From NCBI GenBank assembly GCA_934590165.1, contig CAKTOO010000011.1, positions 12,365 to 76,364 of the forward strand: a DNA stretch of 64,000 nucleotides, in the 5' to 3' direction. Shown here in pieces: positions 51,066 through 59,008 of the stretch. This stretch comes from an uncultured Dysosmobacter sp. (GTDB lineage: Bacteria; Bacillota; Clostridia; Oscillospirales; Oscillospiraceae). Both the position numbers and the translations under genes were made by a program. How positions within the stretch are numbered: position 1 is the first letter of the stretch; each line of letters starts with the position of its first letter. The notes under the pieces are model-generated. The model did not search any database, was not told where the DNA came from, and saw only the letters and a program-made list of their open reading frames with translations.

Positions 51066-51755
51066 ATGGAGCAGGTATTTCCCATGCAGGTGGTCGCCCG
51101 CATCCGCAGCGACTTTTCCTCCAAGTTCGGCGTGCCCCGGCAAAGCGGGCTGGTGGACGCCCTGGAGGCCGCCGTGGTCTTTGAGCCGGAATTCCGGAAC
51201 CCCGACGCTGTCCGGGGCCTGGAGGGCTTTTCCCACATCTGGCTCATCTGGGCCTTTCACCAGGCGGTGCGGGACACCTGGTCGCCCACGGTGCGGCCGC
51301 CCCGGCTGGGAGGCAACGTCCGCATGGGGGTGTTCGCCACCCGCTCTCCCTTCCGGCCCAATCCCATTGGCCTTTCCTCCGTGCGGCTGGAGCGGGTGGA
51401 GCTGACGGCGGACCTGGGGCCGGTGCTCCATGTGCGGGGCGCCGACCTGGTGGACGGCACGCCCATCTTTGACATCAAGCCCTACATTCCCTACGGCGAC
51501 AGCCACCCGGACGCCGTGGGGGGCTTTGCCAGTGCTCCCGCCGGGGAGACGCTGACGGTGGTCATCCCCCCGGCGCTGCTGGAAAAGGTGCCGGAAGGCC
51601 GCCGGGAGGCCCTGCGGGGCGTGCTGGCCCAGGACCCCCGCCCCCACTACCAAGACGACCCGGACCGGGTCTACGGCTTCACCTTCGCCGGCATGGAGGT
51701 CCGCTTCTCTGTGGCGGGAGGGGTGCTGACCATCCGGGAGATTATCCCCCAATGA
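51066..51755 (+). CDS. trmO: tRNA m6t6A37 methyltransferase TrmO (TsaA-like)
   Basis: N6-methylates t6A37 in tRNA-Thr. The 229-residue protein has the TsaA/VirR domain: FPMQVVARIRSDFSSKFGVPRQ, GFSHIWLIWAFH and the SAM-site GVFATRSPFRPNPIGLSSVRL, then DLVDGTPIFDIKPYIPYGD. Isolated gene with its own terminator. Confidence 0.93.
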   Translation: MEQVFPMQVVARIRSDFSSKFGVPRQSGLVDALEAAVVFEPEFRNPDAVRGLEGFSHIWLIWAFHQAVRDTWSPTVRPPRLGGNVRMGVFATRSPFRPNPIGLSSVRLERVELTADLGPVLHVRGADLVDGTPIFDIKPYIPYGDSHPDAVGGFASAPAGETLTVVIPPALLEKVPEGRREALRGVLAQDPRPHYQDDPDRVYGFTFAGMEVRFSVAGGVLTIREIIPQ

Positions 51756-51763
51756 CAAACAAA

Positions 51764-51796
51764 GGACCGCAGGCAAAGCCTGTGGTCCCTTGCTTT
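51764..51796. terminator. Terminator between trmO and gluQ
   Basis: Eleven-bp stem with one G-U pair (51764-51774 / 51778-51788) followed by CTTGCTTTTT. Confidence 0.75.
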
Positions 51797-52738
51797 TTAA
51801 AATAATCCCTCCGGGATGCGGATATCCGCCCGGGGCACCTTGTCCCAGTCAAAGTCCGCCAGCAGCGCCCGGGCGCTTTTCGGCGACGCCGAGGGGTTGA
51901 AGCCCGCCAGGTACGCCAGCTTGCCCAGCACCTCTTCCGGGGTGCAGCGGCCCTGCAAAACGTCCAGCCCTGCGTCGGCATTGCGCTTGCTGAGGCGGCG
52001 GCCGTCAGTGGAAAGGAGCAGGGGGAAGTGAAAAAAGGTCGGCACCGGCAGGTCCAGCAGGCGGTACAGCAGCAGCTGCCGGGGTGTGGAGTTCAGCAGG
52101 TCCGCGCCCCGGACCACCTCCGTGACGCCCATGGCGGCGTCATCCACCACCACCGCCAACTGGTAGGCGAACATCCCGTCGGACCGCCGCAGGAGGAAGT
52201 CGCCGCAATCCCTTGCGAGATTTTCCCTGTAAAGCCCCATGTGGCCGTCTGTAAAGGCCATCTCCTCGTCAGGCACCCGCAGCCGCAGGGCCGGTTCCCG
52301 CCCTGTCAGGCGCCGCTTTTCCGCCGCCTGGGCGGCTGTCAAGCGGCGGCAGGTGCCGGCGTAGACCACTTGCCCGTCCTCCCGGTGGGGGGCGCTGGCG
52401 GCGTGGAGCTCCGCCCGGGTGCAAAAGCACGGATACACCAGCCCCATCCCCTTCAGCTTTTGAAGGGCCGCCTGGTACAAAGCCGTCCGCTCACTTTGAT
52501 AATACGGCCCGTCGGGGCCGCCCACCGTGGGCCCTTGGTCCCAGTTCAGCCCCAGCCAGCGGAGGTCCGCCTCCATCTGGTCGGCATACCGCCGGGGACA
52601 GCGGGCGGTGTCCAAGTCCTCGATGCGCAGCACCACCTGTCCCCCCTGCTGCCGGGCGCTGAGCCAGGCCAACAGGCAGCACAGGATGTTGCCCAGATGG
52701 ATGCGCCCGCTGGGAGAGGGGGCAAACCGTCCCACCAT
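51797..52738 (-). CDS. gluQ: Glutamyl-Q tRNA(Asp) synthetase
   Basis: Attaches glutamate to queuosine of tRNA-Asp. The 313-residue class I synthetase-like protein lacks the anticodon domain. It keeps the HIGH-type GRFAPSPSGRIHLGN and the KMSKS-type RRLSKRNAD. Zinc ligands CFC, then YAGTC, fit GluQ rather than GltX. ATG 52738 is preferred; GTG 52747 is too near the AAAGGA site. Confidence 0.93.
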   Translation of the reverse strand: MVGRFAPSPSGRIHLGNILCCLLAWLSARQQGGQVVLRIEDLDTARCPRRYADQMEADLRWLGLNWDQGPTVGGPDGPYYQSERTALYQAALQKLKGMGLVYPCFCTRAELHAASAPHREDGQVVYAGTCRRLTAAQAAEKRRLTGREPALRLRVPDEEMAFTDGHMGLYRENLARDCGDFLLRRSDGMFAYQLAVVVDDAAMGVTEVVRGADLLNSTPRQLLLYRLLDLPVPTFFHFPLLLSTDGRRLSKRNADAGLDVLQGRCTPEEVLGKLAYLAGFNPSASPKSARALLADFDWDKVPRADIRIPEGLF

Positions 52739-52757
52739 GTCCGTCACGTCCTTTCAG

Positions 52758-52788
52758 TGAAAAAGCGGGGAGGCGCCCCGCTTTTTCA
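52758..52788. terminator. Terminator between gluQ and the glycan-lipid transferase
   Basis: Thirteen-bp stem 52758-52770 / 52776-52788 with A5 and T5 built into the arms. It overlaps the transferase stop. Confidence 0.85.
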
Positions 52789-54165
52789 CACATTCAGCTT
52801 TTCTTTATTCACGGTTTTGAACATCGTCATCAGCAAAATTTTCACATCAAAGAGGATATTCCAGTTTTCGATGTAATAGAGGTCATGCTCGATGCGGTCC
52901 TGAATGGAGGTGTCGCCCCGGAGGCCGTTCACCTGGGCCCAGCCGGTGATGCCGGGCCGCACCTGGTGCTTGACCATGTAGCGGGGAATTTCCTCCTTGA
53001 ACTGCTCCACGTAATGGGGCACCTCCGGCCGGGGGCCCACCAGGCTCATATCCCCCTTCAGGACGTTGAAAAACTGGGGCAGCTCGTCGATGGAGCATTT
53101 GCGGATGAACGAGCCGAAAGCGGTCTTCCGGGGGTCTTCATTGGTGCTCCAGCCGGTCTGCTCCCGGGCATTCACCCGCATGGAGCGGAATTTGTACATG
53201 TAAAATTCCTTTTTGTCCTTGCCCACCCGCAGCTGCTTGAAAATGATGGGGCCGGGAGAGGACAGCTTCACCCCCACCGCCGCGATCAGCATCAGCGGTG
53301 AGGTCAGCACAATGAGCGCCAAAGCGCCCGCGATGTCAAAAGCCCGCTTCACGAAAGCGTTGCCGATGTTGTCCAGTGGGATGCGCCGCAGGTTGATCAT
53401 GGGCAGGCCGTCGATGTTGTCCACCTGGGGATTGGAGGGGATGTACGCCGCGTAAAAGGGGATAACGGAGGCCTTCGTGCCGGTTTTTTCGCAGGCGGCG
53501 ATGATCTTCGGCATCCTGCTTTCATCCGGGGCGTCAACCGCCACCACCACCTCGTCCGGGGCATAGGTATCCAGCACCTGCTCCAGCTGCGCGTATGTGC
53601 CGAGACGGGGCAGGTCCTTCCAGCCACTGCCGTCCGCCACGTAGCCATCCACCTGAAAGCCCAGATTTTTGTCCGTCCGAATCTTGCCGAGATAACGCTC
53701 CGCCATGGGGCCGCAGCCAATGAGCACCACATGCTTTTGGTTATAGCCCATGCGCCGGTAGCGCCGCAGGAGCAGGCGCATGGCGGCCCGCTTGCTCAGC
53801 AGCAGGAGCGAACTCACCAAGAAGAAAAATACCAGCGTCCAGCGGGACATATGCTCCAGCCGGAACACAAACAAGCCGGCCATGAGGCAGATGGTATCCA
53901 AAATGTTGGCGCAGAGGAACCGTGCCGCCTCCCGGTGAAAGCGGATAGAGCGGTACGAGCTGTACAGACCCGCCATGGCGTAGGAAAGCAGGCACAGCGC
54001 CACGGCGACGGCGGCCAGCCTGACATAGTAAGAAAACGGGATGCCCTCGATGCCGTTGAATACATAAAAGCGGATCCAGTAGGCCACCATCATGGACAAG
54101 AACACCAGCAGCCCGTCGGAGAACACATGCAGCTGATTCAAAAGCCGCTGATTTTCCTTGATCAT
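52786..54165 (-). CDS. Undecaprenyl-phosphate sugar phosphotransferase
   Basis: Starts exopolysaccharide repeat units by placing a sugar phosphate on the lipid carrier. The 459-residue protein has five N-terminal helices, a Rossmann-like central domain (VVLIGCGPMAERYL) and a C-terminal bacterial sugar transferase domain: KRAFDIAGALALI, KFRSMRVNA, KCSIDELPQFFNVLKGDMSLVGPRPEVP (family block), PGITGWAQVNG. The length and layout match the WbaP/WcaJ polyisoprenyl-phosphate hexose-1-phosphate type. Confidence 0.94.
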   Translation of the reverse strand: MIKENQRLLNQLHVFSDGLLVFLSMMVAYWIRFYVFNGIEGIPFSYYVRLAAVAVALCLLSYAMAGLYSSYRSIRFHREAARFLCANILDTICLMAGLFVFRLEHMSRWTLVFFFLVSSLLLLSKRAAMRLLLRRYRRMGYNQKHVVLIGCGPMAERYLGKIRTDKNLGFQVDGYVADGSGWKDLPRLGTYAQLEQVLDTYAPDEVVVAVDAPDESRMPKIIAACEKTGTKASVIPFYAAYIPSNPQVDNIDGLPMINLRRIPLDNIGNAFVKRAFDIAGALALIVLTSPLMLIAAVGVKLSSPGPIIFKQLRVGKDKKEFYMYKFRSMRVNAREQTGWSTNEDPRKTAFGSFIRKCSIDELPQFFNVLKGDMSLVGPRPEVPHYVEQFKEEIPRYMVKHQVRPGITGWAQVNGLRGDTSIQDRIEHDLYYIENWNILFDVKILLMTMFKTVNKEKLNV

Positions 54166-54200
54166 GACAGTGCTCCTTTACGAGATCAAACTTCGTCTCT

Positions 54201-54229
54201 ATTGTACTCATTCCGTCACTTTCTGTCAA
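54201..54229 (-). promoter_or_regulatory. Promoter of the glycan-lipid transferase
   Basis: Minus strand TTGACA (54229-54224), a 17-base spacer and TACAAT (54206-54201). Confidence 0.85.
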
Positions 54230-54234
54230 ATTTC

Positions 54235-54263
54235 TTGCAAAGGCAATTGCTTCCACCTATAAT
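54235..54263 (+). promoter_or_regulatory. Promoter of the glycosyltransferase
   Basis: TTGCAA (54235-54240), a 17-base spacer and TATAAT (54258-54263). The -35 box lies only five bases from that of the divergent promoter, so both could be controlled together. Confidence 0.85.
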
Positions 54264-54298
54264 GAAATATCATGATACCTTTACAAGGAGGTGCTGCC

Positions 54299-55411
54299 AT
54301 GCCGGGTACCGTACTGTTCGTGGCGTCCACCTGGTCCCACATCGTCAATTTTCACCTGCCCTATCTCCGCGCCTTTCGGCAAATGGGCTGGACAGTCCAC
54401 GCCGCCTGCGGCGGCGAGCAGCGGGATATTCCCGAAGCAGACCTTTGCTGCCAGCTCCCCTTTGAAAAAAAGATGACCTCCCCCGCTAACTTCCGGGCCC
54501 AGGCCCTGCTGCGGCGGCTGATGCACGCCCAGAGGTACGACCTGGTATGCGTCCACACCTCCCTGGCGGCCTTTTTCACCCGGCTGGCAGCAGCCAGCCT
54601 CCGTCCGCGGCCAATCCTGGTGAACATGGCCCACGGCTATCTGTTCGACGACCATACCCCCGCCCTGAAGCGGACCCTCCTGCTGGCCGCCGAGCGCATG
54701 ACGGCCCCTCAGACGGATCTGCTGCTGACCATGAACCGCTGGGACTATAATACCGCCCAAGCATACCACCTGGGGAAGCGCATTGCGAACATTCCCGGCG
54801 TGGGCGTGGACTTTGACCGGCTTACTCCCCTTTCCCCGGCGGAGCGGGCCGCCGGCCGGGAACACCTGGGCCTCAGCCCGGAGGATCTTCTGCTGCTGTA
54901 CGCCGCGGAGTTCTCTTCCCGGAAAAACCAGGCGGCCCTGCTGCGGGCGCTGCCGCTGCTGCCGGAGCGGGTGAAGCTGGCCCTGCCGGGCCAGGGCGCC
55001 CTGCTGGAGGAGTGCCGGTCCCTGACCCGCCGCCTGGGGGTGGAGCAGCGGGTGTTGTTCCCCGGCTACGTATCCCCTATGGGGCCCTGGTACGCCATGG
55101 CGGACGCCGCCGTGTCCGCCAGCCGGTCCGAGGGGCTGCCCTTCAATATTATGGAGGCCATGCACGCGGGGCTTCCCGTGGTGGCCAGCGCCGTGAAGGG
55201 CCACACAGACCTCATCACCGACGGCCAGTCCGGCTTGCTGTATCCCTACGATGACGAAGCCGCCTTTGCGGCTGCCGTCCGCCGCCTGCTGGCGTCACCG
55301 GAAGAGGCCGCCGCCTTGGGTGCCGCCGCCCGGGAGGCGGTGGAGGCCTACCGCCTGGACCAGGTGCTGCCGCAGGTGATGGACCTCTATCTCTCCGCCG
55401 GGAAGCGGTGA
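54299..55411 (+). CDS. GT4-family glycosyltransferase
   Basis: A 370-residue GT-B glycosyltransferase adding a sugar during exopolysaccharide assembly. N-terminal acceptor domain (VLFVASTWSHIVNFHLPYL); donor domain with GVGVDFDR, FSSRKNQAALLRAL and the nucleotide-sugar motif SRSEGLPFNIMEAMHAGLPVVAS. ATG is seven bases after AAGGAGG. Divergent from the initiating transferase. Confidence 0.93.
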   Translation: MPGTVLFVASTWSHIVNFHLPYLRAFRQMGWTVHAACGGEQRDIPEADLCCQLPFEKKMTSPANFRAQALLRRLMHAQRYDLVCVHTSLAAFFTRLAAASLRPRPILVNMAHGYLFDDHTPALKRTLLLAAERMTAPQTDLLLTMNRWDYNTAQAYHLGKRIANIPGVGVDFDRLTPLSPAERAAGREHLGLSPEDLLLLYAAEFSSRKNQAALLRALPLLPERVKLALPGQGALLEECRSLTRRLGVEQRVLFPGYVSPMGPWYAMADAAVSASRSEGLPFNIMEAMHAGLPVVASAVKGHTDLITDGQSGLLYPYDDEAAFAAAVRRLLASPEEAAALGAAAREAVEAYRLDQVLPQVMDLYLSAGKR

Positions 55412-55429
55412 CGGTCCCGCGAATACACC

Positions 55430-55474
55430 AATGCCCCGCGCCTTGCGGCGCAGGGGCATTTTTTTGTTTTTCGG
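55430..55474 (+). terminator. Terminator of the glycosyltransferase gene
   Basis: Interrupted GC stem (AATGCCCC paired to GGGGCATT with an inner GCGCC/GGCGC) followed by T7. Confidence 0.8.
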
Positions 55475-55495
55475 CCATTCTTTACAGGGAAATAG

Positions 55496-55524
55496 TTGAA
55501 AAAGCGGGATAACGTGTATATAAT
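55496..55524 (+). promoter_or_regulatory. Promoter of the O-antigen-polymerase-like gene
   Basis: TTGAAA (55496-55501), a 17-base spacer and TATAAT (55519-55524). Confidence 0.85.
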
Positions 55525-55563
55525 ATTATGCTGTTAAATTATGTGATATAGGAGTGAAGTTCC

Positions 55564-57963
55564 TTGGCTAAATTCCAACGCCCCGCCGCTCCCGTCTCCC
55601 GAGACCTGCTGGGAGCGGTCTATCCCTACCTCCTGCCGGTGCTGCTGTTTCTGGCGGTAACGGCTATCAGCCGCCAGTTCGCCGTCGGCTTCGCCGTGGT
55701 TTGTATCCTCCTGGCCCTGGGCCGGACGCCCCTGGGTCAGCTGCGCCGCCGCTTCTCCCCTCTGACGGCGGCGGTGGTCCTGTACTCCCTGGTATACCTG
55801 GCCTCCGGCCTGTGGTGCCATTTCGGCAGCTACGCCGCCCGGGAGAGCGTCAAGATGCTCATCGCCCTGGTGGTGTTCGGCCTGGTGCTGGCCCGGACAA
55901 AGGAGGACAAGCTCTCCGGGCTGCTGTGGGCCCTGAACGGGATGCTGGCCGTGGTGTCCTTCCTGTGCATCGACGCCGGCAGCTGGCAGTTGCCCACCCG
56001 GGGTTTTTCCGCCCTGATGAAGCTGTTCCTCTCCAACTATCCCTTGAGCACCATGGGCTATGAGTCCGGCGTCCGCATCACCGGCATTTTCTCCAACGCC
56101 AACGTCTCCGCCGGTATGATCGCCTTTGCGCTGGTGATCTCCCTATACCTGTACAAGACCGCCCAATGCGAAAAGGGCCGGGCGGCCGCCGCCGTGGCGC
56201 TGGGGGTGGAGGCTCTGGCCTTCTTCCTGTCCTTCTCCATGGGCGCCATGGCTGCTTTCGCCGTCACCTGCCTGGTGTATGTGCTGTGCTCCGGAAAGGG
56301 CCGCCGCCTGCCGCTGTTTTTGCTGATGCTGGAGTGCGTCGTGGTGACGGTGGTCTGCGCCTTCGCCGCGTATCCCTTCCTGGGCACCGGCAGTATCCTG
56401 CCGGACCTGCTGGCCTTTGTGTGCGGCGGCGCCATTTGGGCACTGGACCGCTTCGTGGGCCGCAAGGCAGCCGCCGCCCTGGAAGACCGGGGCAAGGTGG
56501 TGGCCGTGGCCGGCGGCGTGCTGGCAGCGCTGGCGGTGGTATACGTGGTGCTGGCCATGAATGTCACCGGCGGCACCACGCTGACGGAGGGCGGCTCCCT
56601 CTCCCGCGCCATCTATCCCGACGCCGGGGAATACACCGTCACGGTGGACGGCGTGGACGCCCAGGTGCAGATCTACACACAAAACGATGTGCAGCTGATG
56701 ATGCACACCAATACGGTGCTCTATGAGGGGAGCCTGTCCCAGGCGTCCTTCACCGTACCGGAGGATTCCCGTGTGGTGTGGTTCGTCCTCTCCGGGGACG
56801 GCGCCCTGAACGCCGTTACCTTGTCCGACGGCACAAAGCTGCCCCTGGGATACAAGCTGCTGCCGGGCTTTGCCGCCAACCGCTTGCAGGGCTTGAAGGC
56901 CAACCAGAACTTCATCCAACGGTTGGTGTTCTTCCGGGACGGCATCCAGCTGTGGAAGCAAAGCCCCATTATCGGCTGGGGCGTGGGCGGCGTGGAAGGC
57001 CAGCTGACGAGCGTGCAGAGCTTTTATTACGAGTCCAAATATATTCACAACCAGCTCATTCAGATCATGGATGAAGCAGGCATTCTCGGCCTTGGCTGCT
57101 TTTTGTTCCTGCTGGGCAGCGCCATCTGGACGCTGGTCCGCCGCCGGAAGGAGGAGGACCCCCTCCTTGCCATGCTGGCGGCCTGCCTGACCATGATGAT
57201 CTGCCACTCCATGACGGAGGTGGTCTGGTCCGCCCAGATGTACCAGGTGGTGGTGTACGTCATTTTCGCCGTGCTCATCATCCGCTTTGCTCCGGCCGCA
57301 GAGGGCAAGCGTTCCCTGGCCGCGGGCACCGCGCTGGCCGCCATTCTGGGCGCCATCCTGGTGGTGTTCACCGCTCTCCAAGCCAGTTCCCTGCTGGCTG
57401 CCAGCTCCTTCCGGGCGGCGGAGGACGAGGACCTGTCCGTCAGCCAGTTCGTGGCCCGGCTGCAAAAGCTGGACCGCATGGAGGTCTATGACGATTCCAC
57501 TTACCAGATCAACGCCATGGCCAACGCCCTGCAAATGGACAATGTCACCGGCCGGGGCATTGCCGCCGGCTATGCCAAGAAGCTGGAGGCCACCGGAGAG
57601 TTTGACAACTGCTATCACGCAGCCGCCTATTATTACCTGCCCCTGCGGGACTTCACGGGCTTCTTCCGGGTCTCCCAGGCGGGCTTGATGCAGGAGGCCT
57701 CCAACCCCGACGCGTGGAACAGCATCACAAACCTGTACACCCAGGCCGCCCAGCAGCTGGAGCCGGAGGAACTGGAGGAGTTCCTCCCCGGCATCGCGGA
57801 CTTCGCCGCAAAGCTGGAGGACTTCAACCACTCCGGCCGGCTGGAGCAGATCGTCCTGAAAGAGGAAAATCAGGCCTTCCTGGACATTGCTGTCTCCCTG
57901 ACGGAGTCCGGCGCCGACGGTGAGACCGCCTACGGCATTTTGAGCGCCCTGCTGGGCGAATAA
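55564..57963 (+). CDS. O-antigen ligase/polymerase-like (Wzy/WaaL) membrane protein
   Basis: A 799-residue membrane protein with roughly twelve helices. A large extracytoplasmic insert (about 340-450) precedes the Wzy_C-type segment FFRDGIQLWKQSPIIGWGVGG ... YIHNQLIQIMDEAGILGLG, seen here as two motifs. A soluble, helical tail of about 180 residues follows, which is longer than usual. It would polymerise or ligate surface glycan. TTG start after AGGAG. Confidence 0.88.
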   Translation: MAKFQRPAAPVSRDLLGAVYPYLLPVLLFLAVTAISRQFAVGFAVVCILLALGRTPLGQLRRRFSPLTAAVVLYSLVYLASGLWCHFGSYAARESVKMLIALVVFGLVLARTKEDKLSGLLWALNGMLAVVSFLCIDAGSWQLPTRGFSALMKLFLSNYPLSTMGYESGVRITGIFSNANVSAGMIAFALVISLYLYKTAQCEKGRAAAAVALGVEALAFFLSFSMGAMAAFAVTCLVYVLCSGKGRRLPLFLLMLECVVVTVVCAFAAYPFLGTGSILPDLLAFVCGGAIWALDRFVGRKAAAALEDRGKVVAVAGGVLAALAVVYVVLAMNVTGGTTLTEGGSLSRAIYPDAGEYTVTVDGVDAQVQIYTQNDVQLMMHTNTVLYEGSLSQASFTVPEDSRVVWFVLSGDGALNAVTLSDGTKLPLGYKLLPGFAANRLQGLKANQNFIQRLVFFRDGIQLWKQSPIIGWGVGGVEGQLTSVQSFYYESKYIHNQLIQIMDEAGILGLGCFLFLLGSAIWTLVRRRKEEDPLLAMLAACLTMMICHSMTEVVWSAQMYQVVVYVIFAVLIIRFAPAAEGKRSLAAGTALAAILGAILVVFTALQASSLLAASSFRAAEDEDLSVSQFVARLQKLDRMEVYDDSTYQINAMANALQMDNVTGRGIAAGYAKKLEATGEFDNCYHAAAYYYLPLRDFTGFFRVSQAGLMQEASNPDAWNSITNLYTQAAQQLEPEELEEFLPGIADFAAKLEDFNHSGRLEQIVLKEENQAFLDIAVSLTESGADGETAYGILSALLGE

Positions 57964-57977
57964 GCCCCGGCACAGCG

Positions 57978-58009
57978 ACAGGCCGCCCTTTTGGGCGGCC
58001 TGTTTTTTG
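57978..58009 (+). terminator. Terminator of the polymerase-like gene
   Basis: Eleven-bp stem 57978-57988 / 57993-58003 with loop TTTT, followed by T6. Confidence 0.9.
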
Positions 58010-58028
58010 CGTTTGAAAAAAATTTTTT

Positions 58029-58058
58029 GAATTGTTGCACGCGAACGTGCAACAATTC
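58029..58058. repeat. 13-bp stem hairpin before the phage-tail-like gene
   Basis: Exact 13-bp inverted repeat (58029-58041 / 58046-58058) with loop CGAA and no T-run. It lies 54 bases before the gene start, and could be an operator, an mRNA hairpin or a recombination mark. Confidence 0.6.
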
Positions 58059-58111
58059 GCCTCCGGGCCCTGTATGGTAGAAGCCCAGCAGGGCCGGAGG
58101 GGGGTGAGACC

Positions 58112-58828
58112 ATGGAAAAGACCAGTCAGTACCAGCTGAACCAGTGGGCTGCCGAGGACCGCATCCTGCGGGAGGATTTCAACCGGGACAACGCCAATGT
58201 GGAGGCGGGCCTGGTGGCTTTGGGAGAGCGGGTGACCGCGGAGGAGGCCGCCCGGCAGGCGGCCGTCAGCGCGGAACAGAACGCCCGGGAGCAGGCCGTC
58301 ACCAGCGCCAAAAGCCAGCTGGACGCCGCCAAGGCGGATAAGACCGCCCTGGCGGCTCTGCAAGCCCAGGTGGACGCCATGCCTTTCGTGAAGCTGCGGG
58401 AGGTCACCACCAGCGCCGCCGCCGTTCAGGTGGATGTGAGCATGAGCGGCATTGATCTGAGCCAGTACGCCTATGTGATGGTGGTGCCCATTTTGTCCTG
58501 CAACGAGGCGACTGTATACCTGCGGGTCAACGGGATCTCCGATCTGTATTATGACCACGACAATGTCAGCCGAAATTATCTGCTGTCAATGGTAAACCGG
58601 GATAATACGTACTATCATCTGATCCGCCTTTTGGGCACCGGGAGACAGTTAGTATCCATGTATGAGTATGCCGGGTACGTGGGTCATGGCAACAGCAATT
58701 ACAGCCTGATGCGCTCCAACAGCGGCGTCACGCCCGCCACTGTGCAGACACTGAACTTCCTGACAGAGGATGGCGCCACACAGATCGCGGCAGGCAGCAA
58801 AATCACGTTATATGGAGTGAAATTATGA
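58112..58828 (+). CDS. Phage tail-fibre-like protein (orphan)
   Basis: A 238-residue protein. The N-terminus, MEKTSQYQLNQWAAEDRIL, then an Ala/Glu-rich predicted coiled coil at about 40-90, is like the base of tail-fibre or receptor-binding proteins of gut Firmicute phages. The C-terminal half is Tyr/Asn/Ser rich beta-type. No other phage gene is nearby, so this is a remnant or a recruited moron. GGAGG upstream. The stop overlaps the next small gene as ATGA. Confidence 0.65.
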   Translation: MEKTSQYQLNQWAAEDRILREDFNRDNANVEAGLVALGERVTAEEAARQAAVSAEQNAREQAVTSAKSQLDAAKADKTALAALQAQVDAMPFVKLREVTTSAAAVQVDVSMSGIDLSQYAYVMVVPILSCNEATVYLRVNGISDLYYDHDNVSRNYLLSMVNRDNTYYHLIRLLGTGRQLVSMYEYAGYVGHGNSNYSLMRSNSGVTPATVQTLNFLTEDGATQIAAGSKITLYGVKL

Positions 58829-58929
58829 CCATTGATGTTCTGGTGTGCCGGGGAGACGGCACGCAGACCCTGGAGCAGCGGGAAGTCCCGGAGGACTATT
58901 TCCCGCCTGAAGCGCAGGAAGCGCAATAA
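58825..58929 (+). CDS. 34-residue protein downstream of the tail-like gene
   Basis: Read directly: ATG overlapping the upstream stop (ATGA), TAA at 58929. It begins MTIDVLVCRGDGTQTLEQRE and ends PEDYFPPEAQEAQ, acidic with a single Cys. Very short coupled genes often follow tail-fibre genes in phages. Function unknown; the ATGA junction and clean terminator support it being translated. Confidence 0.6.
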   Translation: MTIDVLVCRGDGTQTLEQREVPEDYFPPEAQEAQ

Positions 58930-58934
58930 GCAGA

Positions 58935-58972
58935 ACAAGGCCCCGCACCTTTCGGTGCGGGGCCTTGTTTGT
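58935..58972. terminator. Terminator after the tail-like gene pair
   Basis: Perfect 15-bp GC stem (58935-58949 / 58954-58968) with loop TTTC, followed by TTGTT. Can also serve the converging surface-protein gene. Confidence 0.8.
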
Positions 58973-59008
58973 TACCGTTTGGTAATCAAGTCAACAATGT
59001 GACTTTAA

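Noticed and set aside
58112..58929. Prophage region
   Set aside because: Only one tail-like gene and one tiny gene are present, with no integrase, capsid, terminase or att repeats.
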